Origin: Desulfobacterales bacterium
Lineage (GTDB): Bacteria > Desulfobacterota > Desulfobacteria > Desulfobacterales > 4be13
Assembly (NCBI GenBank): GCA_029934695.1
Contig: JAOZLU010000059.1
Location: 1-11,758, forward strand
DNA: 11,758 nt
Direction: 5' to 3'
Below the pieces are notes generated by a model that was not told the DNA's origin, searched no databases, and worked only from the letters and a program-made list of their open reading frames with translations. Shown piece after piece: positions 1 to 7,398 of the stretch (positions are counted from its first letter, which is position 1; every line of letters starts with the position of its first letter). A program made the position numbers and the translations under genes.

Positions 1-417
1 GTACAAGGATATGATCTGCATGAACTAATTGAAGGATTGAAGGCCGGGAAAGTATTGGCGGATCCATCGGTAAAGCCGGGATTACCTGATGCTGATTATG
101 ACAGTGGATGGTTTGAAATTGAAAAAAGGGAAAGAACTTATAAGTTTGAGATAGGATTTGAGGGATTGCCCAAGAGCATTACCGCGTATTACATGCGGGA
201 AAACGGAGAGATATTGGCGTGGGGTATGAATCAATATGGCAGCAAATATCAATCTAATGGCCTTCTTTTGGATTTTGACGAGCAGGGAAACTTGTTCGTC
301 AGATTAGGAACCACCGGGGCCTTACACTTGTACTATTATCGGAATCGTGATGATGACGCAAATGTAAATCTCGATAACGGAGTAAATCTAAAATTCAGAG
401 TGATGTTGTGGAAGTAA
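1..417 (+). CDS. C-terminal part of unknown protein, phage-tail/adhesin-like beta domain (5' end outside window)
   Basis: The frame is open from base 1 with no in-frame ATG. The only early start-like codon is a TTG at 37, so I read this as the 3' end of a longer gene; 138 residues are visible and it ends at TAA 415-417. The segment contains DYDSGWFEI, a basic/aromatic strand-rich stretch, and a C-terminal FRVMLWK. From memory, a DSGWF start followed about 100 residues later by an RVxxWK end is common in beta-sandwich domains at the C-termini of phage-tail-like and surface proteins, but I cannot confirm the family. No signal peptide or membrane segment is visible in this part. It runs opposite to the glycan operon, with a repeat island between them, so it is probably unrelated to it. 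The coding call is strong; the function is unknown. Confidence 0.75.
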   Translation, partial: VQGYDLHELIEGLKAGKVLADPSVKPGLPDADYDSGWFEIEKRERTYKFEIGFEGLPKSITAYYMRENGEILAWGMNQYGSKYQSNGLLLDFDEQGNLFVRLGTTGALHLYYYRNRDDDANVNLDNGVNLKFRVMLWK

Positions 418-447
418 AGTAAGCTTTGAAGCACCGTCATCCCGCCA

Positions 448-515
448 CACGGATTAGTGATAAGCAGGGATTCTGGCCTTTGGTGCATAAAATCCCTGCT
501 TATCGCCAATCCGTG
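448..515. repeat. Long REP/MITE-like hairpin
   Basis: Arms at 448-472 and 491-515 are inverted copies of 25 bp with 23 positions matching, around an 18-base loop. The arms read from CACGGATT inward to CAGGGATT. No T-run follows on either strand, so it is not a typical intrinsic terminator. The preceding motif CCGTCATCCCG resembles dispersed hairpin repeats common in proteobacterial genomes. It may protect the 3' ends of the two convergent transcripts; that is inference. Confidence 0.7.
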
Positions 516-577
516 CAGATGAGGGCTTGGAGAGTAATCCTTTCTCATCCAATGCCGATCCCTGACAATAAACATTT

Positions 578-602
578 CGGACGGGGTTGCAAACCCCGTC
601 CG
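578..602. repeat. Perfect GC-rich hairpin (left copy)
   Basis: The stem is CGGACGGGGTT paired with AACCCCGTCCG, 11 of 11 bp, around a 3-base loop. It is part of a 42-bp block (566-607) that matches the reverse complement of 11717-11758 at 38 of 42 positions. A further half-unit follows at 609-624, giving a 17-bp tandem period. No U-tract follows on either strand. Confidence 0.8.
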
Positions 603-680
603 GCAACGAACCCCGTCCGGCAACAAGGCAATAACTGACAAGGAACGTGGCAGGCCCGGATATCCGCGTGAAATTCAGGC

Positions 681-707
681 AGGTGAGAACCAAAATCCAA
701 CTCACCT
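681..707. repeat. Small inverted repeat overlapping the stop of the mutase-like gene
   Basis: AGGTGAG at 681-687 and CTCACCT at 701-707 form a 7-bp stem with a 13-base loop. The right arm overlaps the TGA stop codon (complement of 702-704). On the plus strand four T's end the element, so it could weakly terminate rightward transcripts, but the stem is short and the loop large. Confidence 0.3.
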
Positions 708-2111
708 TTTCCTCCCGGAAGGATGTCCGTTGTTGACGATCTCCGGATACCAGACCGTCAGTTCCTCGCCCGACGCCAATATATGATTGGCAAATTCAAC
801 GCCCTGCATGAAAGAATGATCCATATTTCCCACTTCATAGCGCCAGGCCCCGAATCGTCCTCTTGAATAAATCCCCATTTCTTCCAGATGACTGAGAAGC
901 GGGAAAAGGGATTTGTTCAGGTTCAGGCTCGGAGTGGGATAGCCTTTCTCAATAAAATGATACCAGGTATGGCTGATTTCATTACGGCTTGACAGAAGCC
1001 TGGCATTCAACGCGCCATCAATGACATCCTCAACAATCCGTTCCTGTTCAACTTTTTTGACAGAACTCTCGCTCACTTCGCACATCAGGGACCACTGGCT
1101 GTTTATATCGGGGACATTGTTGGGAGAATAATTGCTGAAAACCGTCGCCCGATAGAAAGGGCAGTTGTCTTCCGGGAAATACATCCAGCATTTTGTAGCC
1201 AAATACTCAGGCGGATGCCCTTTGAGCGCAAGCCCGACAACATGCGTTGAGGAGTGTCTGAAACTGGAAACTGGAAACTGGGGCAAGCTTGCGTTTCCAG
1301 CTTCCAACTCCAAACTTCGAGCAATCTTTGTCAGGGGAATCGTACTGAGCAGGACATCATATTCTTCAGTGGTTCCGTCTGCGAAAGAAAGCTTTCGGGT
1401 ATGGGGAGACAGGTCTGTCAGTTCCCGGTTCACAAGCATTTTATCATGAGGAAGTCTTTCTGCCAGTATTCTCCATATATTCCCGGTGGCTCCGTGAAGG
1501 GGAAAGCGGAACATGGCATTGGGTCCCCAGGAAATATCGCTTTTCTCAAAGATTGCGTTCTCCAATATGCGCCTGACATCCACCGGGGCCACCCTGTCTC
1601 CGACCCAGGACCAGTCCATCTGTTCTAACGGTTGGGCCCATACTTTGTAGTTGTAAGGTCTCAGAAACCATTTTGCCAGCCCTTCTCCGAAGGTCGCTTC
1701 TATCCATTCCCCAAAATGTGCGGGTTTTTTTCCCGGAAAGTCTTTTTGAATATCAAGGATGCCCTGAAGACACTCCCAGTAAATCTCTTTGGGAAGGTGA
1801 TGAATATTATTCTGCAACGGATAAGGGATAAAACGATCCTGCATCCTGATCCAGGCTTCCCGTTCATGGAACACCCAGCCATCTTCTTTTCCGAGAAGGG
1901 CATCCATCACCTGATCAAAATACGCATAATGGCTGAAAAGGACATGACCGCCCAAATCCCACCAGAAGCCTTCCTTATCTTGGAATGACGCGGAAAGTCC
2001 GCCCCAGCAATCCTTTTTTTCGCAAAGAATCCAGTCCTCATGGCCCATCTCTGTGAGACGCCACGCCGCACCCAGACCGCAAGGCCCGCCGCCAAGTATT
2101 ATAATTCTCAT
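702..2111 (-). CDS. UDP-galactopyranose-mutase-like FAD-dependent oxidoreductase/mutase
   Basis: This 469-residue protein opens with the dinucleotide-binding motif GGGPCGLGAAW (residues 7-17). GGLSASF and DLGGHVLF follow (38-43 and 52-59), the pattern of FAD proteins in the amine-oxidase/UDP-galactopyranose-mutase superfamily. RPYNYKVW (151-158) aligns in style with the YTxKQW segment of mutases, and GRFGAWRYEVGNMDHSF (418-434) with their GRLGxYRYYDMD segment. It is longer than classical Glf (about 370 residues), and annotators often label relatives protoporphyrinogen oxidase. A glycan-locus role as sugar-nucleotide mutase or oxidoreductase fits better than heme synthesis, given four upstream transferase and flippase genes. 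It is the last gene of the leftward run. Residues 266-285 (LELEAGNASLPQFPVSSF region) are encoded by a 7-bp repeat array. The start is ATG, with only a weak AGAG-type ribosome site. The exact substrate is unknown. Confidence 0.85.
   Translation of the reverse strand: MRIIILGGGPCGLGAAWRLTEMGHEDWILCEKKDCWGGLSASFQDKEGFWWDLGGHVLFSHYAYFDQVMDALLGKEDGWVFHEREAWIRMQDRFIPYPLQNNIHHLPKEIYWECLQGILDIQKDFPGKKPAHFGEWIEATFGEGLAKWFLRPYNYKVWAQPLEQMDWSWVGDRVAPVDVRRILENAIFEKSDISWGPNAMFRFPLHGATGNIWRILAERLPHDKMLVNRELTDLSPHTRKLSFADGTTEEYDVLLSTIPLTKIARSLELEAGNASLPQFPVSSFRHSSTHVVGLALKGHPPEYLATKCWMYFPEDNCPFYRATVFSNYSPNNVPDINSQWSLMCEVSESSVKKVEQERIVEDVIDGALNARLLSSRNEISHTWYHFIEKGYPTPSLNLNKSLFPLLSHLEEMGIYSRGRFGAWRYEVGNMDHSFMQGVEFANHILASGEELTVWYPEIVNNGHPSGRKR
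1258..1318. repeat. 7-bp tandem/inverted repeat array inside the mutase-like gene
   Basis: On the plus strand, units CTGAAAC, TGGAAAC and TGGAAAC run from 1258 to 1278. A 14-base centre with the palindrome GCAAGCTTGC (1283-1292) follows, then the units in inverted orientation. Arms 1265-1278 and 1293-1306 pair at 13 of 14 positions. The whole element reads through in frame as residues 266-285 of the protein. Confidence 0.8.
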
Positions 2112-2121
2112 GTTCTCTCTT

Positions 2122-2163
2122 GAAAGTAAAAAGTAAAAAGTAAAAAGTTGAAAGTTGAAAGTA
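2122..2163. repeat. Six-copy 7-bp tandem array upstream of the mutase-like gene
   Basis: Six consecutive 7-mers fit RAAAGTW: GAAAGTA, AAAAGTA twice, AAAAGTT, GAAAGTT, GAAAGTA. They fill 42 of the 63 bases between the stop of the preceding GT2 gene (2175) and the start of the mutase-like gene (2111), beginning 11 bases upstream of that ATG. On the minus strand this is a T-rich CTTTTTA/CTTTCAA tract in the messenger leader. Confidence 0.85.
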
Positions 2164-2174
2164 TATCTGCGAAC

Positions 2175-3578
2175 TCACTTCTCCAATTCCTTCCGGGGGG
2201 GACAAAATAACGCCTGAATCCAGAAAGATAACGCGGCGATGGGAATAAGACACAGATGCTTCAAGCTCATTTTTTCAACAGACGCAATGGTGTCGCCCCT
2301 TTCAAAGTCTGTCCTGGCAATGTCTTTGCCCCAGATCGCCCCCATCCTGGGAACTTCATGGGAGGTAAGTAAGACATCCCATGAGCTGTTTTTCAGGAAT
2401 TTCATGATCTCGTATTTATCCGACCACGGAATCCTCCCGTTTTCCATCCGGGTGTATGTTACGATGTCGCCTTTATCACAAAGCTTTCTCCATTTGTATT
2501 CTTCTCCATGAGGAACAACAGCCAGCGTTCTGGTTTCGGGATATTTTTTCACCAGATCGCTGACAAATTTCTTTCCGGTCTCTGACGTTCCTGAGTCATG
2601 GATAAATACGCACGCATTCCCCTTTTTGGAACTCAGATATTCTTCAACATTGCCAAAAGGCAGAGAGAATTCCTTTTTCCCGTAATTGTTGATGAAGAAA
2701 TCCCTGACCCCTCTGACATAAGCCTGTGAAAGAGCTGTCTCATATACAAGAGAAGTATAGGTGGCAATCTTCATAAAACGGGTGATCATTTTGATCAAAA
2801 GCAGACGCCTTCTGATTCCGCTGCAATAATTATTGTAAAACCAGAGCGAGTTGCGAGTTCTGTAATAGTTCCGCCAGATTGCCGCAGTATCCGCGACCCG
2901 TCCTGCCCAGCTCGGGTGATAGACAAGAGATGCATTGGATGCGAGAACTTTGTAACCGGCTGCGTTGAATCTCGCCCCCCATTCCATATCATCCCAATAG
3001 ATGAAGAACTTCTCATGCCATATTCCCAGTTTTTTTACCAGACGGCCCCGGGCCAATAGCGAACAAGCGGCCACATAGTCAACTTCAAAAACAGATTCCG
3101 GGTTCTGAAGTGCTTCCGGCGGAGGCATATTTCTCCTGACATCGCCGGCATTATAATCAATGAAAGCCCCGAGTTCAATCATTTCGTGACGGTTGTCAAT
3201 ATCCATTATTTTTGAACCGCAGATCCCGGCCTGGGGCGTTTTCTCCATCACGGCAACGAGTTCTTTCAACGCATTCCTGTCAACAAGAACATCGTTGTCA
3301 AGAAGCCACAGATATTCGGCATCGGGTCTGTTTTCCATGACCCAGCGCATCCCGGTGTTGAATCCCCCCGCGCCGCCCAGATTTTCCCTGTTCCTGATGA
3401 GATTAACCCGCGGGAAACCGCTTTCAACAGCCTCAACCGTGCCGTCGTCAGAGTTGTTGTCAACAACCGTGATTTCAAGTTTGCTCTTAGGATAATTAAT
3501 ATTTTTCAATTGGTCGAGCAAGCATATCACATCATTTTTTTTGTTCCAAGTAACAATTATGGCTTGAACATTAGACAT
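2175..3578 (-). CDS. GT2-family glycosyltransferase with C-terminal extra domain and terminal membrane segment
   Basis: The protein has 467 residues. Residues 5-300 form an inverting GT-A fold enzyme: IIVTWNKK at the start, VVDNNSDDGT (38-47), NLGGAGGFNTG (66-76), the metal-binding DND (94-96), WDD (195-197) and H221. WDDxExGxR, GYxV, YH and then YYxxRN follows the order I recall for galactofuranosyltransferase GlfT2, so transfer of a furanosyl residue is a hypothesis. Residues 318-440 form an extra region of beta-alpha character that I do not recognise (KGNACVFIHDSGTSETG, then DVLLTSHEVPRMG). A hydrophobic helix (441-459) and a charged tail suggest attachment to the inner membrane. ATG at 3578 has a strong AAGGAG 8 bases upstream (3587-3592). 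The gene lies 25 bases after the flippase gene and is probably co-transcribed with it. It is a paralogue of the GT2 at 7399-8454. Confidence 0.9.
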   Translation of the reverse strand: MSNVQAIIVTWNKKNDVICLLDQLKNINYPKSKLEITVVDNNSDDGTVEAVESGFPRVNLIRNRENLGGAGGFNTGMRWVMENRPDAEYLWLLDNDVLVDRNALKELVAVMEKTPQAGICGSKIMDIDNRHEMIELGAFIDYNAGDVRRNMPPPEALQNPESVFEVDYVAACSLLARGRLVKKLGIWHEKFFIYWDDMEWGARFNAAGYKVLASNASLVYHPSWAGRVADTAAIWRNYYRTRNSLWFYNNYCSGIRRRLLLIKMITRFMKIATYTSLVYETALSQAYVRGVRDFFINNYGKKEFSLPFGNVEEYLSSKKGNACVFIHDSGTSETGKKFVSDLVKKYPETRTLAVVPHGEEYKWRKLCDKGDIVTYTRMENGRIPWSDKYEIMKFLKNSSWDVLLTSHEVPRMGAIWGKDIARTDFERGDTIASVEKMSLKHLCLIPIAALSFWIQALFCPPRKELEK

Positions 3579-3586
3579 TTGTTTAA

Positions 3587-3592
3587 CTCCTT
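3587..3592 (-). promoter_or_regulatory. Strong ribosome binding site of the GT2 gene
   Basis: AAGGAG on the minus strand sits 8 bases before the ATG at 3578. This fixes the start and lies in the 25-base gap after the flippase stop. Confidence 0.7.
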
Positions 3593-3603
3593 GTCAAAGA
3601 TGA

Positions 3604-5115
3604 TCATTGCTGATTCATCTGTTTTTTTGTGAGATGCCTCGTTATCCACATCCGTTCCTCCGATGTCAGGAGCAGAAACCATGCAACCGGAACATAGATC
3701 AGAAACGCGGCTGAAAGCAAAACCCCTTTCAGGGCAAGGTCTGTCAGCGTCATTGCAATGGCCAGCGTCAGAAATGCCGGCCATACGACAAAGCATTTCC
3801 TCAGCATCATTCCTGTGCCGAGTTGCAACAATCGCCGGGCCATGGCAAACAGCACCAGCGTATCCGCGATGATCCGGACTGTCCACACAATGGTCGCGCC
3901 GACAATGCCGTTGGCACTGATGAGCCACCACAGGAGAATGAGATAAAACGGCAGTTCGGCAAGACGCAGTTTGGCGGTGAGGTCGGGCCTGCCTGTTCCC
4001 TGTATCAGGCTGTACGGAACCTGTCCCAGGCTGTGAACAAACACGCCCGCGGCCATCCATTGGAGTACGCGGGTACTGTTTTGGGCAAATCCTCCTCCCA
4101 GCCAGAAATCCAGCCCCTCATTCGCCAGAGTGATAATGAGCAGCGTAATGGGAAACAGTGCAAGAAAAATGTATTTTACCCCGCGCTCAAAGAGAAACAC
4201 TGTATGGGCCCGGTTATGAACAAAGCTTGTGGAAAAAGCAGGGAACAGGACACCCATCATCGCCCCGGGCAAAAGCCAGAGCTTTGTCACGACTTCGCTG
4301 GGCGTGGCATAATATGCCACCGCGGTAGCCGAGAGAATGGAACCGATCAGAAACCGGTCCAAATAAATCATCAGGGGGCTTATCACATTCGTCACTGTCA
4401 TCCATCCGCCAAAACGAATCAACTGTCCTGCCATCCCTCGCTTCAGGGCAATGCCGAGACGGAGCCGCGGAACAACACGGAGGCAAAGTAACAGATGAAC
4501 CATGCATGCGACCACGCGTCCCACCGACAGAGCTCCCACGATGAGAAAGAGACTCTGAGAGAAGAACAGTACAAGCAAAGGTGCTGAAAAGCTGAATATT
4601 CCCAAAGTCACCCGCACCGCATTGGTGAGATCAAAACGCTGATACGCGTCCAGCACACCTCGTAAGCCGATACCGGGAATGACCACGGGCAATGACCATA
4701 CGAGAAGATAAAAGGCGTTCAGTGTCTCGGTCTGCAATTCCAGGGGAAGATTGAGGACGCTCCGGACCAGCCAGGGCAGGAATGGCGTTGCGATGACCGC
4801 CACACATATACCCATAACGCATAAGAGGAAAACACCGGTCCGGACAAGAGCAGGAATGTCATGTTCCTCGCCTGATCCCAATCTTTCAGCCACCATTTTT
4901 GTGAGGGCGCGACTCAGCCCCATGTCAAAAAGGCTCAGATATCCGATCAGTACCCAGGCCAGAGTCAGCACTCCAAAACGATCCGTGCCGATACCTCTGA
5001 CGAGCGGCGGAATCGTGAAGACCGCCACCAGCATGGGAGCGAAATATCCGATAAAATTCAGAATGCTGTTCCGGGCAAGCCGTCGCCCCTGAGTTAATTT
5101 GTCATTTATTGTCAT
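3604..5115 (-). CDS. Wzx-type oligosaccharide flippase (MOP/MATE superfamily)
   Basis: This 503-residue, very hydrophobic protein has roughly 12-14 membrane segments. The N-terminus (RLARNSILNFIGYFAPMLVAVFTIPPLVRGIGTDRFGVLTLAWVL, read in parts) is typical of polysaccharide-biosynthesis flippases: a short basic leader, a first helix, a loop containing P-P-x-x-R-x-x-G-x-x-x-F-G, then a second helix followed by DMGLSRALTKMVAE. Members move undecaprenyl-linked oligosaccharides from the cytoplasmic to the periplasmic face of the inner membrane. The length is normal for the family. Its start overlaps the stop of the upstream GT2-GT4 gene by ATGA (5112-5115), which implies translational coupling. 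No cognate polymerase or ligase gene is visible in the window, so the fate of the flipped glycan is open. Confidence 0.92.
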   Translation of the reverse strand: MTINDKLTQGRRLARNSILNFIGYFAPMLVAVFTIPPLVRGIGTDRFGVLTLAWVLIGYLSLFDMGLSRALTKMVAERLGSGEEHDIPALVRTGVFLLCVMGICVAVIATPFLPWLVRSVLNLPLELQTETLNAFYLLVWSLPVVIPGIGLRGVLDAYQRFDLTNAVRVTLGIFSFSAPLLVLFFSQSLFLIVGALSVGRVVACMVHLLLCLRVVPRLRLGIALKRGMAGQLIRFGGWMTVTNVISPLMIYLDRFLIGSILSATAVAYYATPSEVVTKLWLLPGAMMGVLFPAFSTSFVHNRAHTVFLFERGVKYIFLALFPITLLIITLANEGLDFWLGGGFAQNSTRVLQWMAAGVFVHSLGQVPYSLIQGTGRPDLTAKLRLAELPFYLILLWWLISANGIVGATIVWTVRIIADTLVLFAMARRLLQLGTGMMLRKCFVVWPAFLTLAIAMTLTDLALKGVLLSAAFLIYVPVAWFLLLTSEERMWITRHLTKKQMNQQ

Positions 5116-7316
5116 TTGTCGTATGTCATCAGTTCTGTGTAGAGAGATTCCATATCATAAAAGAGCCGTTTATGGTCAAACCGTTTTTCAGCAAAAGAGC
5201 GGGCACGTCTGACCATTGCCACTGTTTCTCCGGCATCTGCCTCCGTGAGGTATCTGAGTCCTTTTGCAAAACCGGCAGCGTCATTTTTTCGGCAAAGAAC
5301 ACCTCTCTCACATATAAAAAATTCACCCTTTGGAATTCCACTTTCCGCTTTCCGCTTTCCGCTTTCCACTTTCCCAGTTTCCAGTTTCTTCCCCATAAGA
5401 TCCTGAACGCCCCCTGCATCGGTGGCAATCACAGGAACCGAAGCGGCCATGGATTCAATAATGGAAACCGGGGTTCCTTCATTCAGGGAGGTAAGCGCAA
5501 GAATATCCAGATCCGCATACACAAAAGGGACATTCTTCACCCAGCCGCAAAATTTTATATAACGGGTCAGGCCCTGCTTCTGGCAACAGGCTTTCAACTC
5601 ATTTCTCAGTTCGCCATCTCCCACAATGATAAACTGCACCTGTATCCCGGGATTCTGCTCAAGGAATAACCCAGCCGCTTTGAAAAACATTTCATGGTTT
5701 TTTATGGGAACCAGCCGGCCGACGATACCAATCAGGAGTGTATCCTCGTCTATCCCGAGGCTTTGTCTGAACGCCCCTTTCATGGACTTGCCGGAAAAAA
5801 AAGGCCGGAGATCAAACCCCAATTCCAGGGTTCTGATTTTGGAGGCCGGCGCGATTCGATATTTCTCAGCAAGCTCATGTTTCTGTGTCTCACTGATGGC
5901 AATGACAACATCTGTCACTCGCGCCAGAAAGCGTTCTATATTCAGAAAAAGCAGCGAATTCACTTTGCTGAAATATCCTTCAAACACATGTCCGTGAAAG
6001 GTGTGAACCATGTGCACCTGATGACTGCTGAGGATATTGCACAGAAGACCGGCAAACCGGCTGCTGGAACCGGCCTTTGCCGTGTGAGTGTGCAGAATAT
6101 CCGGTTTTTCCCGAAAAATGATCTTTAAAATTTGGATAAACGCTTTCATATCCATTCTGAGACTGATCTCTCTCTGCAACTCAGGCACGATAATCGGCTG
6201 TTTGTCATAATAATGGAACAGGTAACTCATATCCCCTTCCTGAGGAGAAATTTTGCCTGTGACCAGTTTTGAATCAAACCTCTCCGCATTCAGTCCGTTT
6301 GTCAGCAGATGAACATGGATGGAAGGCCCGCCGATATTCAGGCGGGAGATTATCCTAAGTATCTTTATCTTATTCTCTGGCAGTTGAATATCAGCAGAAA
6401 GAACTTGGGGCTGCGTGTCTGAAAATTTGGGATGCCTTTTATTGAAAATACTGAATGACCATTGAAACAAATTTGAAACAAGGACAAAGAATAAACGGAT
6501 GGTAAGCCCCCCGATAACCAGCGGTTTTAAAAACGAAAGCGATGAATCCAGATATTTGTCAAAGAGACGATAGACGCTTTTGTGAAATTCGATAACAGAG
6601 CGGAAGATATTTTTTTCGCTGCTGCCTCCGACATAATGATAAACAGTCGCCTGGGGGTTATAGACGACTTTCCATCCGTGTTTCCATATTCGCCGGCACC
6701 AGTCCGCATCTTCCCAGTACATGAAAAATCGCTCATCCAAAAGTCCGGTGTCGTCAATGGCTTTTCTCCTTATCACCATGCAGGCACCGGATACCCAGTC
6801 CACTTTCATGGGGGATTTCCCGTCAGATTTCAGACTGAGGAGATTTCGTGACGTAACGGGATTTTCAGGAAACCTTCTGGAAAGAAAGGAGGAACGTCCG
6901 AAAAAGGCCGTCAGGGGCGTGGGAAAGGCTCTCGCTGAATTTTGCAATCTGCCGTCATTGTCGAGAATTCTCGGGCCCATCACCCCTGCCCCAGAATTTT
7001 TCTGCATAAAAGAGAGACTGGTTTCAAAAAAATTGTCCACGATGCAGGCATCAGGGTTTAAAAGGACGACATAATCGCCCGCTCCCTTTCTCAACGCCTG
7101 ATTGACTGCTCTGGCAAAACCCAGGTTATGCCGGTTTTGGGTGAGAATAACCCGGGGGAATTCAGAGAGAATCCGGCAAACACTGTCTGTGGAAGCGTTG
7201 TCCTGAACAAAGATATTTGCACATAAATCTCCCAGTGATTTTTCAACAGTTCTGAGACAATTGAGCAGATGATCTGTGCTGTTGTAGTTAACGATGATAA
7301 TATCCAGTGAATTCAT
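5112..7316 (-). CDS. Two-domain glycosyltransferase: GT2 (rhamnosyltransferase-like) fused to GT4
   Basis: The protein has 734 residues from the ATG at 7316. That start is preferred over a TTG at 7385 because the GT2 fold begins at once (LDIIIVNYN) and the extra 23 residues come from a repeat-derived spacer. The N-terminal GT2 domain (1-260) has QDNAST (38-43), NLGFARAVN (64-72), NPD as the metal site (87-89) and GLLDERFFMYWEDADWCRRI (191-210), the WbbL-like pattern. A hydrophobic stretch at 263-285 may touch the membrane. The C-terminal GT4 domain (317-734, GT-B fold) has LNIGGPSIHV (326-335), HTHTAKAG (409-416), GRLVPIKN (533-540) and the retaining E-x7-E pair E613/E621. Residues 643-663 (KKLETGK to ESGIPK) come from a 7-bp repeat array inserted near the donor-binding loop. 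The gene probably adds two successive sugars. It overlaps the flippase start by 4 bp. Confidence 0.9.
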   Translation of the reverse strand: MNSLDIIIVNYNSTDHLLNCLRTVEKSLGDLCANIFVQDNASTDSVCRILSEFPRVILTQNRHNLGFARAVNQALRKGAGDYVVLLNPDACIVDNFFETSLSFMQKNSGAGVMGPRILDNDGRLQNSARAFPTPLTAFFGRSSFLSRRFPENPVTSRNLLSLKSDGKSPMKVDWVSGACMVIRRKAIDDTGLLDERFFMYWEDADWCRRIWKHGWKVVYNPQATVYHYVGGSSEKNIFRSVIEFHKSVYRLFDKYLDSSLSFLKPLVIGGLTIRLFFVLVSNLFQWSFSIFNKRHPKFSDTQPQVLSADIQLPENKIKILRIISRLNIGGPSIHVHLLTNGLNAERFDSKLVTGKISPQEGDMSYLFHYYDKQPIIVPELQREISLRMDMKAFIQILKIIFREKPDILHTHTAKAGSSSRFAGLLCNILSSHQVHMVHTFHGHVFEGYFSKVNSLLFLNIERFLARVTDVVIAISETQKHELAEKYRIAPASKIRTLELGFDLRPFFSGKSMKGAFRQSLGIDEDTLLIGIVGRLVPIKNHEMFFKAAGLFLEQNPGIQVQFIIVGDGELRNELKACCQKQGLTRYIKFCGWVKNVPFVYADLDILALTSLNEGTPVSIIESMAASVPVIATDAGGVQDLMGKKLETGKVESGKRKAESGIPKGEFFICERGVLCRKNDAAGFAKGLRYLTEADAGETVAMVRRARSFAEKRFDHKRLFYDMESLYTELMTYDK
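5336..5390. repeat. 7-bp tandem repeat array inside the GT4 domain
   Basis: On the plus strand the units are TTCCACT, TTCCGCT three times, TTCCACT, an 8-base variant TTCCCAGT, TTCCAGT and a partial unit. The array is read in frame as residues 643-663 of the glycosyltransferase. Three units make 21 bp, so the peptide has a heptapeptide period (ESGKRKA/ESGIPKG). Confidence 0.85.
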
Positions 7317-7360
7317 ATCAATGTTTTTTCTGATTATAATGCCTTTTGGAGAAGTCTGTG

Positions 7361-7386
7361 CCGGCAGCGAAATCCTATCCGGCAAC
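7361..7386. repeat. Degenerate copy of the CCGGCAAC repeat
   Basis: This stretch keeps CCGGCA-GCGAA at one end and CCGGCAAC at the other. It resembles 600-624 (CCGGCAACGAA then CCGGCAAC) with about five differences and one indel. It lies in the 82-base gap between two glycosyltransferase genes and covers the alternative TTG start of the downstream gene. Confidence 0.35.
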
Positions 7387-7398
7387 GGAGTGCGGAAA

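Larger units (their letters stand above)
418..701. other. Non-coding repeat island between convergent genes
   Basis: This 284-base stretch separates the rightward gene ending at 417 from the leftward gene ending at 702. It holds a long imperfect hairpin (448-515), a perfect GC-rich hairpin (578-602), a second half-copy of that hairpin (609-624), and a small inverted repeat at its right edge (681-707). Short open frames here follow the repeats and have no family resemblance, so I call no gene. Confidence 0.7.

Noticed and set aside
3823..4491. 222-codon open frame on the plus strand
   Set aside because: It lies wholly antisense to the flippase gene, is rich in polar residues typical of the complement of membrane helices, and resembles no family.
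5129..5428. 99-codon minus-strand frame overlapping the GT4 C-terminus
   Set aside because: It is the +1 frame of a clear glycosyltransferase; it matters only as the frame that would be entered after loss of one 7-bp unit.
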